Shown in pieces: positions 7,241 to 12,023 of a DNA stretch of 12,023 bases. The stretch is taken from contig JACRBO010000350.1 in assembly GCA_016219235.1 (NCBI GenBank), positions 1 to 12,023 of the forward strand, written 5' to 3'. Origin of the DNA: Chloroflexota bacterium. Lineage in GTDB: Bacteria > Chloroflexota > Anaerolineae > Fen-1058. The notes beneath the pieces were generated by a model that did not search any database, had not been told where the DNA came from, and was given only the letters and a program-made list of their open reading frames with translations. Position numbers and translations under genes: made by a program. Each line of letters begins with the position of its first letter. Position 1 is the stretch's first letter.

Positions 7241-7284
7241 ATGATACTCCCGGGCCGCTCTCGATTGGTATATTTCTTGTATAG
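7241..7284 (-). promoter_or_regulatory. VTC operon promoter with OmpR/PhoB-type direct repeat
   Basis: On the minus strand, half-site 1 CTATACA (7284-7278) and half-site 2 ATATACC (7273-7267) are separated by four bases, an 11-bp period. Exactly 20 bases further is a -10-like TATCAT (7246-7241). The ATG of the VTC gene is about 41 bases beyond. There is no good -35 hexamer; half-site 2 abuts or overlaps where it should be. That is the layout of promoters activated by PhoB-type regulators. The same arrangement occurs upstream of the lipoprotein gene at 9428-9471. Confidence 0.6.
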
Positions 7285-7285
7285 G

Positions 7286-7322
7286 CCGCCACCAAAGAGC
7301 GCAAAGAGCACGAAAGAAAAAT
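7286..7322. repeat. AAAG-type intergenic repeat motif
   Basis: The plus strand reads CCACCAAAGAGCGCAAAG, then AGCACGAAAG: a run of (C)NAAAG words about nine bases apart. It resembles dispersed intergenic sequences seen in many environmental bacterial genomes. A related but palindromic form is at 11844-11910. It sits just upstream of the VTC promoter box and is not coding. Confidence 0.4.
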
Positions 7323-7384
7323 GGAAATCCGCCCCACTGTTCTGACTCATCCGCGACGGCGAGGGCTACACTGGCGCAACAAGA

Positions 7385-7416
7385 ACCCGGTGCCGCCTCG
7401 TTCGATGGCACCGGGT
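7385..7416 (-). terminator. Terminator hairpin after the lipoprotein gene
   Basis: A perfect 10-bp stem (ACCCGGTGCC / GGCACCGGGT, 7385-7394 and 7407-7416) encloses a 12-base loop. It begins 28 bases after the lipoprotein stop. On the minus strand the stem is followed by TCTTGTT, a weak T-rich tail. This fits an intrinsic terminator separating the lipoprotein transcript from the VTC promoter downstream. Confidence 0.7.
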
Positions 7417-7444
7417 GATATAAGCTTCTGTGCGATGCGTTTGT

Positions 7445-9331
7445 TTAGCGGATGCGGCGATTCCCGCCCATGCCGCCCGTGCCGACCGTGGTGACGGTGC
7501 CGGCGACGGTGAACGTTGAGAACTGCGTGCCGCCTGAATACGCGCCGCCCTGATACAGGCCGTCCTGCGCCGTGCCGCTTGAACTGCCGCCCGTGAAGAT
7601 GGTATAGGTTTCGCCATTGACCAGTTGCGGCGACGAGAACACCACGGATTGATAGTCTTTGGCCGGCGCAAAGGTCAGGACGTCTTCGCCGGCGCTGTTC
7701 TGGATATGAACCAGCGTGCCCGCCGGCTGCGTTGAGGCAAAGAAGATCGTGACTGATGGCACGCTGGAGTAAGCGCCCGGCGCTTGCACCATGCCCGAAC
7801 TCCCGGCGGCGACGACGAATCCCCCCGTCAGTTTGAAGCCGCCGTCATAGTCGAGCGCGCCGTTCATCTGCTGAGTCGGACCGTTCACCACCAGCGTCCC
7901 GCCTGTCATCTCGATCGCGCCGTTGGCATCGACCCCGTCGCCGTTCGCATTCACGACAATGATGCCGCCATTGATGTACAGGTAATTGCTGCCGGTGTAC
8001 GAGAACGTATCCTGCGCGCCGCCAAAGCCCGGTCGTCCACCCAGCATGCCTGAGCCGTCAAGTCCGCCGGCCACATTCAAGCCATCGTCGCTGGCAACAA
8101 CATGGATCGTGCCCGCATTGATCGTGATCACGGCGCTTTCAATACCTTCGTACGATTGGGTTACTTGAATGTCGCCGCCGCCGATGGTCAAGGTCGCATC
8201 CGCGTGCAAGCCGTCATCGCCGGAAGCCACACTGACAGTGCCGTTGTTCACGGTCAGGCTGCCGTTAGAATGCAAGGCATCATCGGCCGAGTTGATGTTG
8301 AAGGTTCCGCCATCGATGTTGACGCTGACGCCGCCCTTGATGCCCTTCGCCGAGGTGGTCTCATCAATCCGATTGGCACTGCCGCCGCCCGACGTGAGGG
8401 TGAACGTGCCGTCCGCGATCAGTACATCGGTCTGGGCCGTGATGGCGTCGCCGCCCGATGTCACGTTGACGACGCCCGTCTCGATCGAGATGTAGCCCCT
8501 GGTCGCGTCTTCTTCGTTATCGGATTTCAGGCCATCACCCTGTGACGTGACGGTGACGGCGCCGCTCTTGATCACCAGATAGTCTTTGCCGCGAATGCCG
8601 TCATCGACCGCCGAGACTGTGAGGTTGCCGCTGGCGATGAGCAAGCCGTCTTTGCTGGAAATGCCGTCGTTGTAGTTACCCGTCACCGTCAACGCGCCGT
8701 TGCCATAGATCGTCAGGTCGCCTTTGCTGAACAAGGCTGCGTTCGGCTCGTCGTCTTCGGGATTTGCGAACACGTAGGCTGATCCATCCGTAATCGAGTT
8801 CGTCGTGTTGTCTGCCAGGACGATGATCGTTCTCTTGGACTTGACGATGTTGATGGGCGCGCTCGTCGAATTACGAACATCGATCCCGTTGAAGATCAAG
8901 CGCACCACGCCATCGCCGTCGGTGTCCACGACGATCTGCCCGTCTGTCAACGAGCCGCTGAGGCTGTACGTGCCGATCGAGGTGATGGTGACCGTGCTCC
9001 CCTCGACTTTGACGCCGCTTCCATCGGTCGTGATCGAATCGCCGTTCAACATGATGGGAATTACGTCGGCAGCGTTCCACACGTAGTCGTCGGCGTCTTC
9101 GTCAACCTTCTTGTTTTCGGCAAGGGCCGCGGTCACGGAGGCCGCGCCGGTATTTGTCGTGGTCGCGGCGCTGGCCGTTGCTGCGCCAGTCGCAGCAGTT
9201 GTGGTGGTCGTTGTCGTAGACGTCTGATTGGCGCCCGTAACCGGTGCGCTCGTCTGAACGTTGCCCGCTGAACATGCGACGAGGGCGAAGAGCAGCATAA
9301 CCGATACGAAGTGTGCAATGGCTTTTTTCAT
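7445..9331 (-). CDS. Secreted lipoprotein with Cthe_2159-type carbohydrate/calcium-binding beta-helix
   Basis: This is a 628-residue lipoprotein. The signal peptide has a KK start, a hydrophobic core and the lipobox LVAC, with the lipidated Cys at residue 20. A low-complexity Thr/Ala/Ser linker (about 25-70) follows, then a long right-handed beta-helix (about 75-600). Its turns repeat an Asp/Gly pattern: NDGISSKDG, DDGIRGKD, GDGLKSDNE, DDALHSNG, DDGLHADA, DDGLNVAG, GDGVDANG. This matches the Cthe_2159 family (annotated as carbohydrate-binding domain), whose founding member binds acidic or cellulosic polysaccharide and several calcium ions. I start at 9331, with AGGAG seven bases upstream. An ATG at 9358 would put nine residues before the signal peptide. 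It probably sits on the outer face of the membrane. It shares a promoter motif with the VTC operon, and such proteins are often encoded beside VTC and DUF4956 genes. Confidence 0.88.
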   Translation of the reverse strand: MKKAIAHFVSVMLLFALVACSAGNVQTSAPVTGANQTSTTTTTTTAATGAATASAATTTNTGAASVTAALAENKKVDEDADDYVWNAADVIPIMLNGDSITTDGSGVKVEGSTVTITSIGTYSLSGSLTDGQIVVDTDGDGVVRLIFNGIDVRNSTSAPINIVKSKRTIIVLADNTTNSITDGSAYVFANPEDDEPNAALFSKGDLTIYGNGALTVTGNYNDGISSKDGLLIASGNLTVSAVDDGIRGKDYLVIKSGAVTVTSQGDGLKSDNEEDATRGYISIETGVVNVTSGGDAITAQTDVLIADGTFTLTSGGGSANRIDETTSAKGIKGGVSVNIDGGTFNINSADDALHSNGSLTVNNGTVSVASGDDGLHADATLTIGGGDIQVTQSYEGIESAVITINAGTIHVVASDDGLNVAGGLDGSGMLGGRPGFGGAQDTFSYTGSNYLYINGGIIVVNANGDGVDANGAIEMTGGTLVVNGPTQQMNGALDYDGGFKLTGGFVVAAGSSGMVQAPGAYSSVPSVTIFFASTQPAGTLVHIQNSAGEDVLTFAPAKDYQSVVFSSPQLVNGETYTIFTGGSSSGTAQDGLYQGGAYSGGTQFSTFTVAGTVTTVGTGGMGGNRRIR

Positions 9332-9423
9332 GATCGATCTCCTATTTGAAATCCGCACCAGATGCCCAATGCATCTGATAGGCTCTGTTAGATTGAGATA
9401 GGTCAGCGCGGCCTATCTGATGC
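9332..9423 (-). promoter_or_regulatory. Structured 5' leader of the lipoprotein mRNA
   Basis: The leader of about 90 nt holds three overlapping inverted repeats on the minus strand. Stem 1 pairs AGATAGG (9418-9412) with CCTATCT (9402-9396). Stem 2 pairs GCATCAGATAGG (9423-9412) with CCTATCAGATGC (9382-9371), 11 of 12 positions. Stem 3 pairs CAGATGC (9377-9371) with GCATCTG (9365-9359). Stem 2 excludes both others. The ribosome-binding region carries ATAGGAG (9345-9339), complementary to either CCTAT element, so the leader could switch exposure of the start. No known riboswitch class is recognised. The repeats could instead be protein-binding DNA sites. Confidence 0.45.
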
Positions 9424-9427
9424 GGTT

Positions 9428-9471
9428 ATTGTACAAAACAGGCGGATCAAGCGGGTATAGATTTGGTATAG
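9428..9471 (-). promoter_or_regulatory. Lipoprotein promoter with OmpR/PhoB-type direct repeat
   Basis: On the minus strand two identical half-sites CTATACC (9471-9465 and 9460-9454) are four bases apart (11-bp period). Twenty bases later lies a -10-like TACAAT (9433-9428). There is no separate -35. The whole arrangement equals that at 7241-7284, including the 20-base gap. The repeat begins 10 bases after the stop of the upstream YciI-like gene, so the lipoprotein has its own promoter. Confidence 0.65.
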
Positions 9472-9480
9472 GCGGGTGAA

Positions 9481-9774
9481 CTACGGGGCAGAGAATAGTC
9501 TTGCGAAACCGTCGTAGGGCTTCAGCGGTATCAACTCAAACGCGATCAGGCCGTGTTCAACCAGCGGCAGAGTGTTGAGCGCGGCCTGCGCGTCTTCAAG
9601 TGTGGGACATTCCAGCACCAACACGGCGGTGTGTTGATCGGCGCGAAAGTATAGTTCGCGGATGACGCCTGCCTGTTGCAACTCCCACGCGCGAGCGGCC
9701 TCGGCCCTGAGATGCGGCTGAAAGTCGGCGGCAGTCAGGCCGGACCGCTCGCGTTCGAGCGCCAGGATTTTCAT
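9481..9774 (-). CDS. YciI/muconolactone-isomerase-like small protein
   Basis: This 97-residue soluble protein has the beta-alpha-beta-beta-alpha-beta pattern of the dimeric ferredoxin-like (Dabb) fold. Strand 1 is MKILALERE, a helix spans about 15-35 (DFQPHLRAEAARAWELQQAG), strand 2 is IRELYFRAD, strand 3 is TAVLVLECP, a second helix spans 58-70, and the last strand is GLIAFELIPLKPY. The helix-strand block WELQQAGVIRELYFRAD is typical of YCII-related and muconolactone isomerase-like families. The enzymatic role is unknown; many members are annotated only by fold. I start at the ATG at 9774, which overlaps the hcp stop as ATGA and begins directly with strand 1. The upstream ATG at 9786 adds only MANG. 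It is the last gene of a three-gene unit and is probably translationally coupled to hcp. Confidence 0.8.
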   Translation of the reverse strand: MKILALERERSGLTAADFQPHLRAEAARAWELQQAGVIRELYFRADQHTAVLVLECPTLEDAQAALNTLPLVEHGLIAFELIPLKPYDGFARLFSAP

Positions 9775-10232
9775 GCCGTTTGCCAATCGTCCACGGCGCT
9801 GGTGCCGCCCTCTTGGTTATCAATCTCGATCTTCTGGAACGAGATCGAGACTTCCTCGAGTTCACGATCTTCGGGATTGGCATACTGCTCAATCGAAACC
9901 ACATTGGCATTCGTCAGTTTGACCGTGTGGTACACGACCTCTTTGCCTTGCGGCGACGTTTTGACGAATTCGATCAACACGGACTTCAACAGCTCATTCG
10001 TCACCAGCGCCTGAAACAACTGCGGCGTAGCTGCTCCCCAGCGCTTGGTGATAGTGATTGGGCTGTGCTGTCGCCTGCCGGTCGCCTGACCTGAGCCGGC
10101 ATCACGCGGCGAGGTGACGGCGTATTCAAAAGCCAGGCCTGTGATCGCGTCTTTGTGGGCCTTGCGTTTGCTGTCGCCCTTCAACTTGCCCTGCTGGCTG
10201 CCTTCGATGGTGACGTAGAATTCGTAAGCCAT
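9771..10232 (-). CDS. hcp: Hcp-family type VI secretion tube-like protein
   Basis: This 153-residue protein spans the whole Hcp (TssD) beta-barrel domain. It starts MAYEFYVTIEGSQQG and contains ITGLAFEYAVTSPRD, then PITITKRWGAATPQLFQAL, then LLKSVLIEFVK, VYHTVKLTNANVVSI, LEEVSISFQKIEI and a GGTSAVDDW tail. These are the standard Hcp blocks in order, at near-usual length (about 155-170). Hcp forms hexameric rings that stack into the T6SS inner tube. No sheath, baseplate, VgrG or ClpV gene is in the window, so a stand-alone role or a distant apparatus must be considered. Isolated Hcp-like genes occur widely in genomes without a T6SS. A ribosome-binding site (AAGGAG) is about 10 bases before the ATG. 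It lies 24 bp after the aldo/keto reductase and overlaps the YciI-like gene by 4 bp. Confidence 0.88.
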   Translation of the reverse strand: MAYEFYVTIEGSQQGKLKGDSKRKAHKDAITGLAFEYAVTSPRDAGSGQATGRRQHSPITITKRWGAATPQLFQALVTNELLKSVLIEFVKTSPQGKEVVYHTVKLTNANVVSIEQYANPEDRELEEVSISFQKIEIDNQEGGTSAVDDWQTA

Positions 10233-10256
10233 GGTGATGTGTCTCCTTGTTGAGGT

Positions 10257-11114
10257 TTAGACAAACAACGGTTCCATCGCTTGTTCCGTCAGGATCGCGT
10301 CCATCTCCTGATCGGATGGTCTCTCCGTGAAGCGCTCGGCCGCGTCAAGTATTTTCGGCAGAACGTGAATATCGCCTGCGGTGTTGAGAAAGACGATCGG
10401 GTTGCCGAGCACCCAATGGACGGTCCGATCGAGCGCGCGTTGATCTTCGAGCGGCTCGTACCATGTCGTGCGAGTGTGTGCCCGATCGTGCCACGGCGCC
10501 CGCGTGATCGATTTGATGGCCTGCACGGCGACGTGGCGTTCGGCGCACACGGTCAACAGCGCGTGGACATCGGCGGCGTACTGCGGGTTTTGCAGCACGA
10601 TGTAGCTGTAGGGTAGCAGGACTGAATCAAAATCGAAGCGCTCCAGCGCGCGGCGATGCAAAGCCGCAATCTCCAGCCCGTGACCGGTAATGCCGATGAA
10701 GCGCGTCAGCCCTTGCGCCTTCGCCTCGATAAACGTCTCCAGCGCGCCGCCGGGACCCAGCGCTGCTGCCCACTCTTTTGGATCGCCCACGTTGTGGATT
10801 TGAAAGAGATCGACGTGATCGGTGTGCAGCCGATCGAGCGAACGATGCAGCGATTCACGCGCGCCCTGTCGCGTCCGTTCCTCGGTCTTGGTCGCCAGGA
10901 AGAATTGATCGCGATGGTGTTTCAGCCACGGACCCAGGCGCACTTCGCTGTTGCCGTAACTGGCGGCGGTATCGATGTGATTGACGCCGCGTTCCAGAAT
11001 CAGGTCGAGGGTCGCATCGGCTTCGGCCTGTGTGACGCTCCAGAAAGCAGCCGCGCCAAACAGCGTGCGCGAACTCAAGTGACCGGTGCGACCAAACGGA
11101 GCAAGTGGAATCAT
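10257..11114 (-). CDS. Aldo/keto reductase family oxidoreductase
   Basis: This 285-residue TIM-barrel enzyme should reduce carbonyl groups with NADPH. The catalytic tetrad is present: Asp48 ([13 protein letters not shown]), Tyr53, Lys76 (FFLATKTEE) and His107 (DLFQIHNVG). The [14 protein letters not shown] block and [11 protein letters not shown] (about 135-145) are also typical. The C-terminal cofactor-binding end is shorter than in classic AKRs but contains [14 protein letters not shown] in the place of the usual conserved strand. The protein is slightly shorter than the usual 300-330. GGAGG lies about 9 bases before the ATG. It heads a unit with hcp (24 bp gap) and the YciI-like gene. The substrate cannot be predicted, and the functional link with hcp is unclear. 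Confidence 0.92.
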   Translation of the reverse strand: MIPLAPFGRTGHLSSRTLFGAAAFWSVTQAEADATLDLILERGVNHIDTAASYGNSEVRLGPWLKHHRDQFFLATKTEERTRQGARESLHRSLDRLHTDHVDLFQIHNVGDPKEWAAALGPGGALETFIEAKAQGLTRFIGITGHGLEIAALHRRALERFDFDSVLLPYSYIVLQNPQYAADVHALLTVCAERHVAVQAIKSITRAPWHDRAHTRTTWYEPLEDQRALDRTVHWVLGNPIVFLNTAGDIHVLPKILDAAERFTERPSDQEMDAILTEQAMEPLFV

Positions 11115-11188
11115 GGTAGGCCCTCCAGTGAAGATACGACAAGTTTACCGCATTTTTGAGCGCGGCGCGGTCAGTACGGGACAGCCAA

Positions 11189-11217
11189 TCGCCCGACTCG
11201 GTTCCAGAGTCGGGCGA
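11189..11217 (-). terminator. Terminator-like hairpin after the GyrI-like gene
   Basis: An 11-bp perfect stem (TCGCCCGACTC / GAGTCGGGCGA, 11189-11199 and 11207-11217) has a 7-base loop. It starts 30 bases past the stop of the GyrI-like gene and precedes the aldo/keto reductase gene. The minus-strand tail (TTGGCTG) is not T-rich, so termination may be inefficient or factor-assisted. Confidence 0.55.
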
Positions 11218-11247
11218 CGAAGCACCATCGGCGTGGTCAACGGCCCA

Positions 11248-11721
11248 TCAGGCCGGCTGTGGCACTGGTAACAGCGGAAACATGATCTGCGTCTGAATCT
11301 CGGCCGGCGGTGTTTCCGGTGGGCTGAAGTAGAACTCGTATGCGACACCGGATGGCGCATAGCCGCCGGCCTGCACGAACTGCGTCAGCGCTTCATACGC
11401 CGGCCCGATCGAATCGTAGGGGCCGAAGTGCATCGTCGTGGCGACCTTACCGGCGGGCAGCGCGCCGCTTTTTAGCTCACCCCGATCGGGCAGGGGGCGC
11501 GAGACGGGAAAGCCGATCTCGATGTCGAGATTCTGCATGTCCATGTTGTAGTAGGCGGCGAATGGCATGCCGACCGGCTGTTCGCCCAACTCACCCAGGT
11601 ATTGCATGATCGCGCCGTAGGCCTGGCCGAATACTTGCGGCAGTTGTTCGACTGCGGCATGGGTCCGAATTGAGACGGTGGGCTGCGCCGCCTGGTCTTT
11701 GATTTCACATTGATACGTCAT
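11248..11721 (-). CDS. GyrI-like/AraC effector-binding domain protein
   Basis: This 157-residue protein consists of a single GyrI-like (AraC_E_bind) small-molecule-binding domain. The two SHS2 half-modules are visible: residues 14-72 (TVSIRTHAAVEQLPQVFGQAYGAIMQYL..., MPFAAYYN, LDIEIGFPV) and 88-150 (LPAGKVATTMHFGPYDSIGPAYEAL, YEFYFSPP, TQIMFPL). Glu129 in YEFYF matches the ligand-contacting Glu of the family. No DNA-binding helix-turn-helix is fused, so it is a stand-alone binder of the SbmC type, possibly sequestering or hydrolysing hydrophobic compounds. The start is supported by AGGAGG six bases upstream and by a -35/-10 pair at 11766-11793. It is a single-gene unit with a hairpin 30 bases after its stop. 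Confidence 0.9.
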   Translation of the reverse strand: MTYQCEIKDQAAQPTVSIRTHAAVEQLPQVFGQAYGAIMQYLGELGEQPVGMPFAAYYNMDMQNLDIEIGFPVSRPLPDRGELKSGALPAGKVATTMHFGPYDSIGPAYEALTQFVQAGGYAPSGVAYEFYFSPPETPPAEIQTQIMFPLLPVPQPA

Positions 11722-11765
11722 GAATTGCCTCCTGAGAGTTCTGTAGTGAAATTTGCCACAACTCT

Positions 11766-11793
11766 ATTTTGCACCCGTCTGGCGCGTTGTCAA
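11766..11793 (-). promoter_or_regulatory. Sigma-70-type promoter of the GyrI-like gene
   Basis: On the minus strand a perfect -35 TTGACA (11793-11788) is followed after 16 bases by a -10-like CAAAAT (11771-11766). Transcription would start near 11759, leaving about 38 bases to the ATG, including the AGGAGG ribosome-binding site. Confidence 0.5.
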
Positions 11794-11843
11794 TAGAACG
11801 GAGCATAACAAATTGCGACTCGTGTAGGTCCAACTGGAAACGG

Positions 11844-11910
11844 CTCACGCAAAGCCGCAAAGAAGCAAAGTTTCAAGGCTATTCTTTGCTGCCTGGCGGC
11901 TTTGCGTGAG
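11844..11910. repeat. Large intergenic inverted repeat (AAAG-type)
   Basis: A perfect 15-bp outer stem pairs CTCACGCAAAGCCGC (11844-11858) with its complement at 11896-11910. A symmetric 5/5 internal loop follows, then a 7-bp inner stem AGCAAAG / CTTTGCT (11864-11870 and 11884-11890) and a 13-base loop. Both arms carry CAAAG words like those at 7286-7322. No ORF of substance crosses it. It may be a MITE-like or REP-like element, or a structured RNA. Confidence 0.65.
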
Positions 11911-11968
11911 AACATCCCGCTCAAGTCGGTCGCGACCGAATTGCCTGGCCCGACAGGTAGACGCCAAA

Positions 11969-11997
11969 AGCGGCGATGGTCGCTGTCCATCGCCGCT
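11969..11997 (-). terminator. Hairpin near the right edge
   Basis: An 11-bp perfect stem (AGCGGCGATGG / CCATCGCCGCT) has a 7-base loop. On the minus strand it is followed by TTTTGG, so it could end a minus-strand transcript coming from beyond the window. On the plus strand there is no T-run. Confidence 0.45.
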
Positions 11998-12008
11998 CTG
12001 GCAAAAAC

Positions 12009-12023
12009 AAGGAGGAGAAGAAG
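12009..12023 (+). promoter_or_regulatory. Possible ribosome-binding site for a plus-strand gene beyond the window
   Basis: AAGGAGG at 12009-12015 is a full Shine-Dalgarno match. The window ends eight bases later, just where an ATG would be expected. Whether a start codon follows cannot be seen. A purine-rich stretch inside a minus-strand gene end is the alternative. Confidence 0.25.

Larger units (their letters stand above)
11722..12023. other. Intergenic region at the right edge
   Basis: This stretch has no credible gene. It holds the GyrI-like promoter (11766-11793), the large inverted repeat (11844-11910), the hairpin at 11969-11997 and a possible plus-strand ribosome-binding site at the edge. 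A 66-codon minus-strand frame at 11790-11990 crosses both hairpins and looks accidental. Confidence 0.6.

Noticed and set aside
7601..7607. Third copy of the CTATACC half-site
   Set aside because: It is single, has no partner 11 bp away, and lies inside the lipoprotein coding region encoding YT.
9771..10232. A local type VI secretion cluster
   Set aside because: Apart from Hcp no T6SS component is present in the window.
11790..11990. 66-codon minus-strand ORF
   Set aside because: It runs through two perfect hairpins and has no motif or ribosome-binding site.

Overview
The window reads as a GC-rich chromosomal segment from a free-living bacterium. A member of the Chloroflexota is my best guess, inferred from gene content and from two kinds of intergenic repeat (heptamer arrays and AAAG-type motifs), not from a marker gene. 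Every gene I can support lies on the minus strand, so transcription runs right to left. There are no rRNA or tRNA genes, no CRISPR array and no transposase.

Layout from right to left. (1) 11248-11721 is a lone GyrI-like small-molecule-binding protein with its own promoter and a terminator-like hairpin. (2) 11114-9481 is a three-gene unit: an aldo/keto reductase, an Hcp-type tube protein with no other type VI secretion gene nearby, and a small YciI/muconolactone-isomerase-like protein whose start overlaps the hcp stop. (3) 9331-7445 is a large lipoprotein with a Cthe_2159-type beta-helix rich in Asp/Gly rungs, ending at a clear hairpin. (4) 7199-5720 is a VTC-type polyphosphate polymerase domain protein overlapping a DUF4956 membrane protein. 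(5) 5621-3547 is a two-component pair: an OmpR/PhoB-type response regulator and a HAMP sensor histidine kinase. (6) 3056 to the left edge is an ABC-2 type exporter operon: an ATPase followed by two paralogous permeases, the second carrying an extra C-terminal extension that runs off the window.

The most interesting result joins blocks 3, 4 and 5. The promoters of the VTC/DUF4956 operon and of the lipoprotein gene each carry the same direct repeat, two 7-bp CTATACC-like half-sites with an 11-bp period. In both cases it ends exactly 20 bp upstream of a -10-like hexamer. This is the geometry of an OmpR/PhoB-family activator site covering the -35 region, and an orphan-looking regulator of that family sits directly downstream. 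The simplest model is a small regulon in which the sensor kinase and regulator switch on a membrane polyphosphate-type polymerase (VTC + DUF4956) together with a surface lipoprotein likely to bind calcium or polysaccharide. The lipoprotein transcript also has an unusual leader of about 90 nt with mutually exclusive hairpins that could act as an RNA-level control.

Other notable structures: a 9-unit heptamer array that includes the DUF4956 stop codon, a palindrome upstream of the ABC operon, a large imperfect hairpin at 11844-11910, and a possible decayed small gene at 3221-3442.
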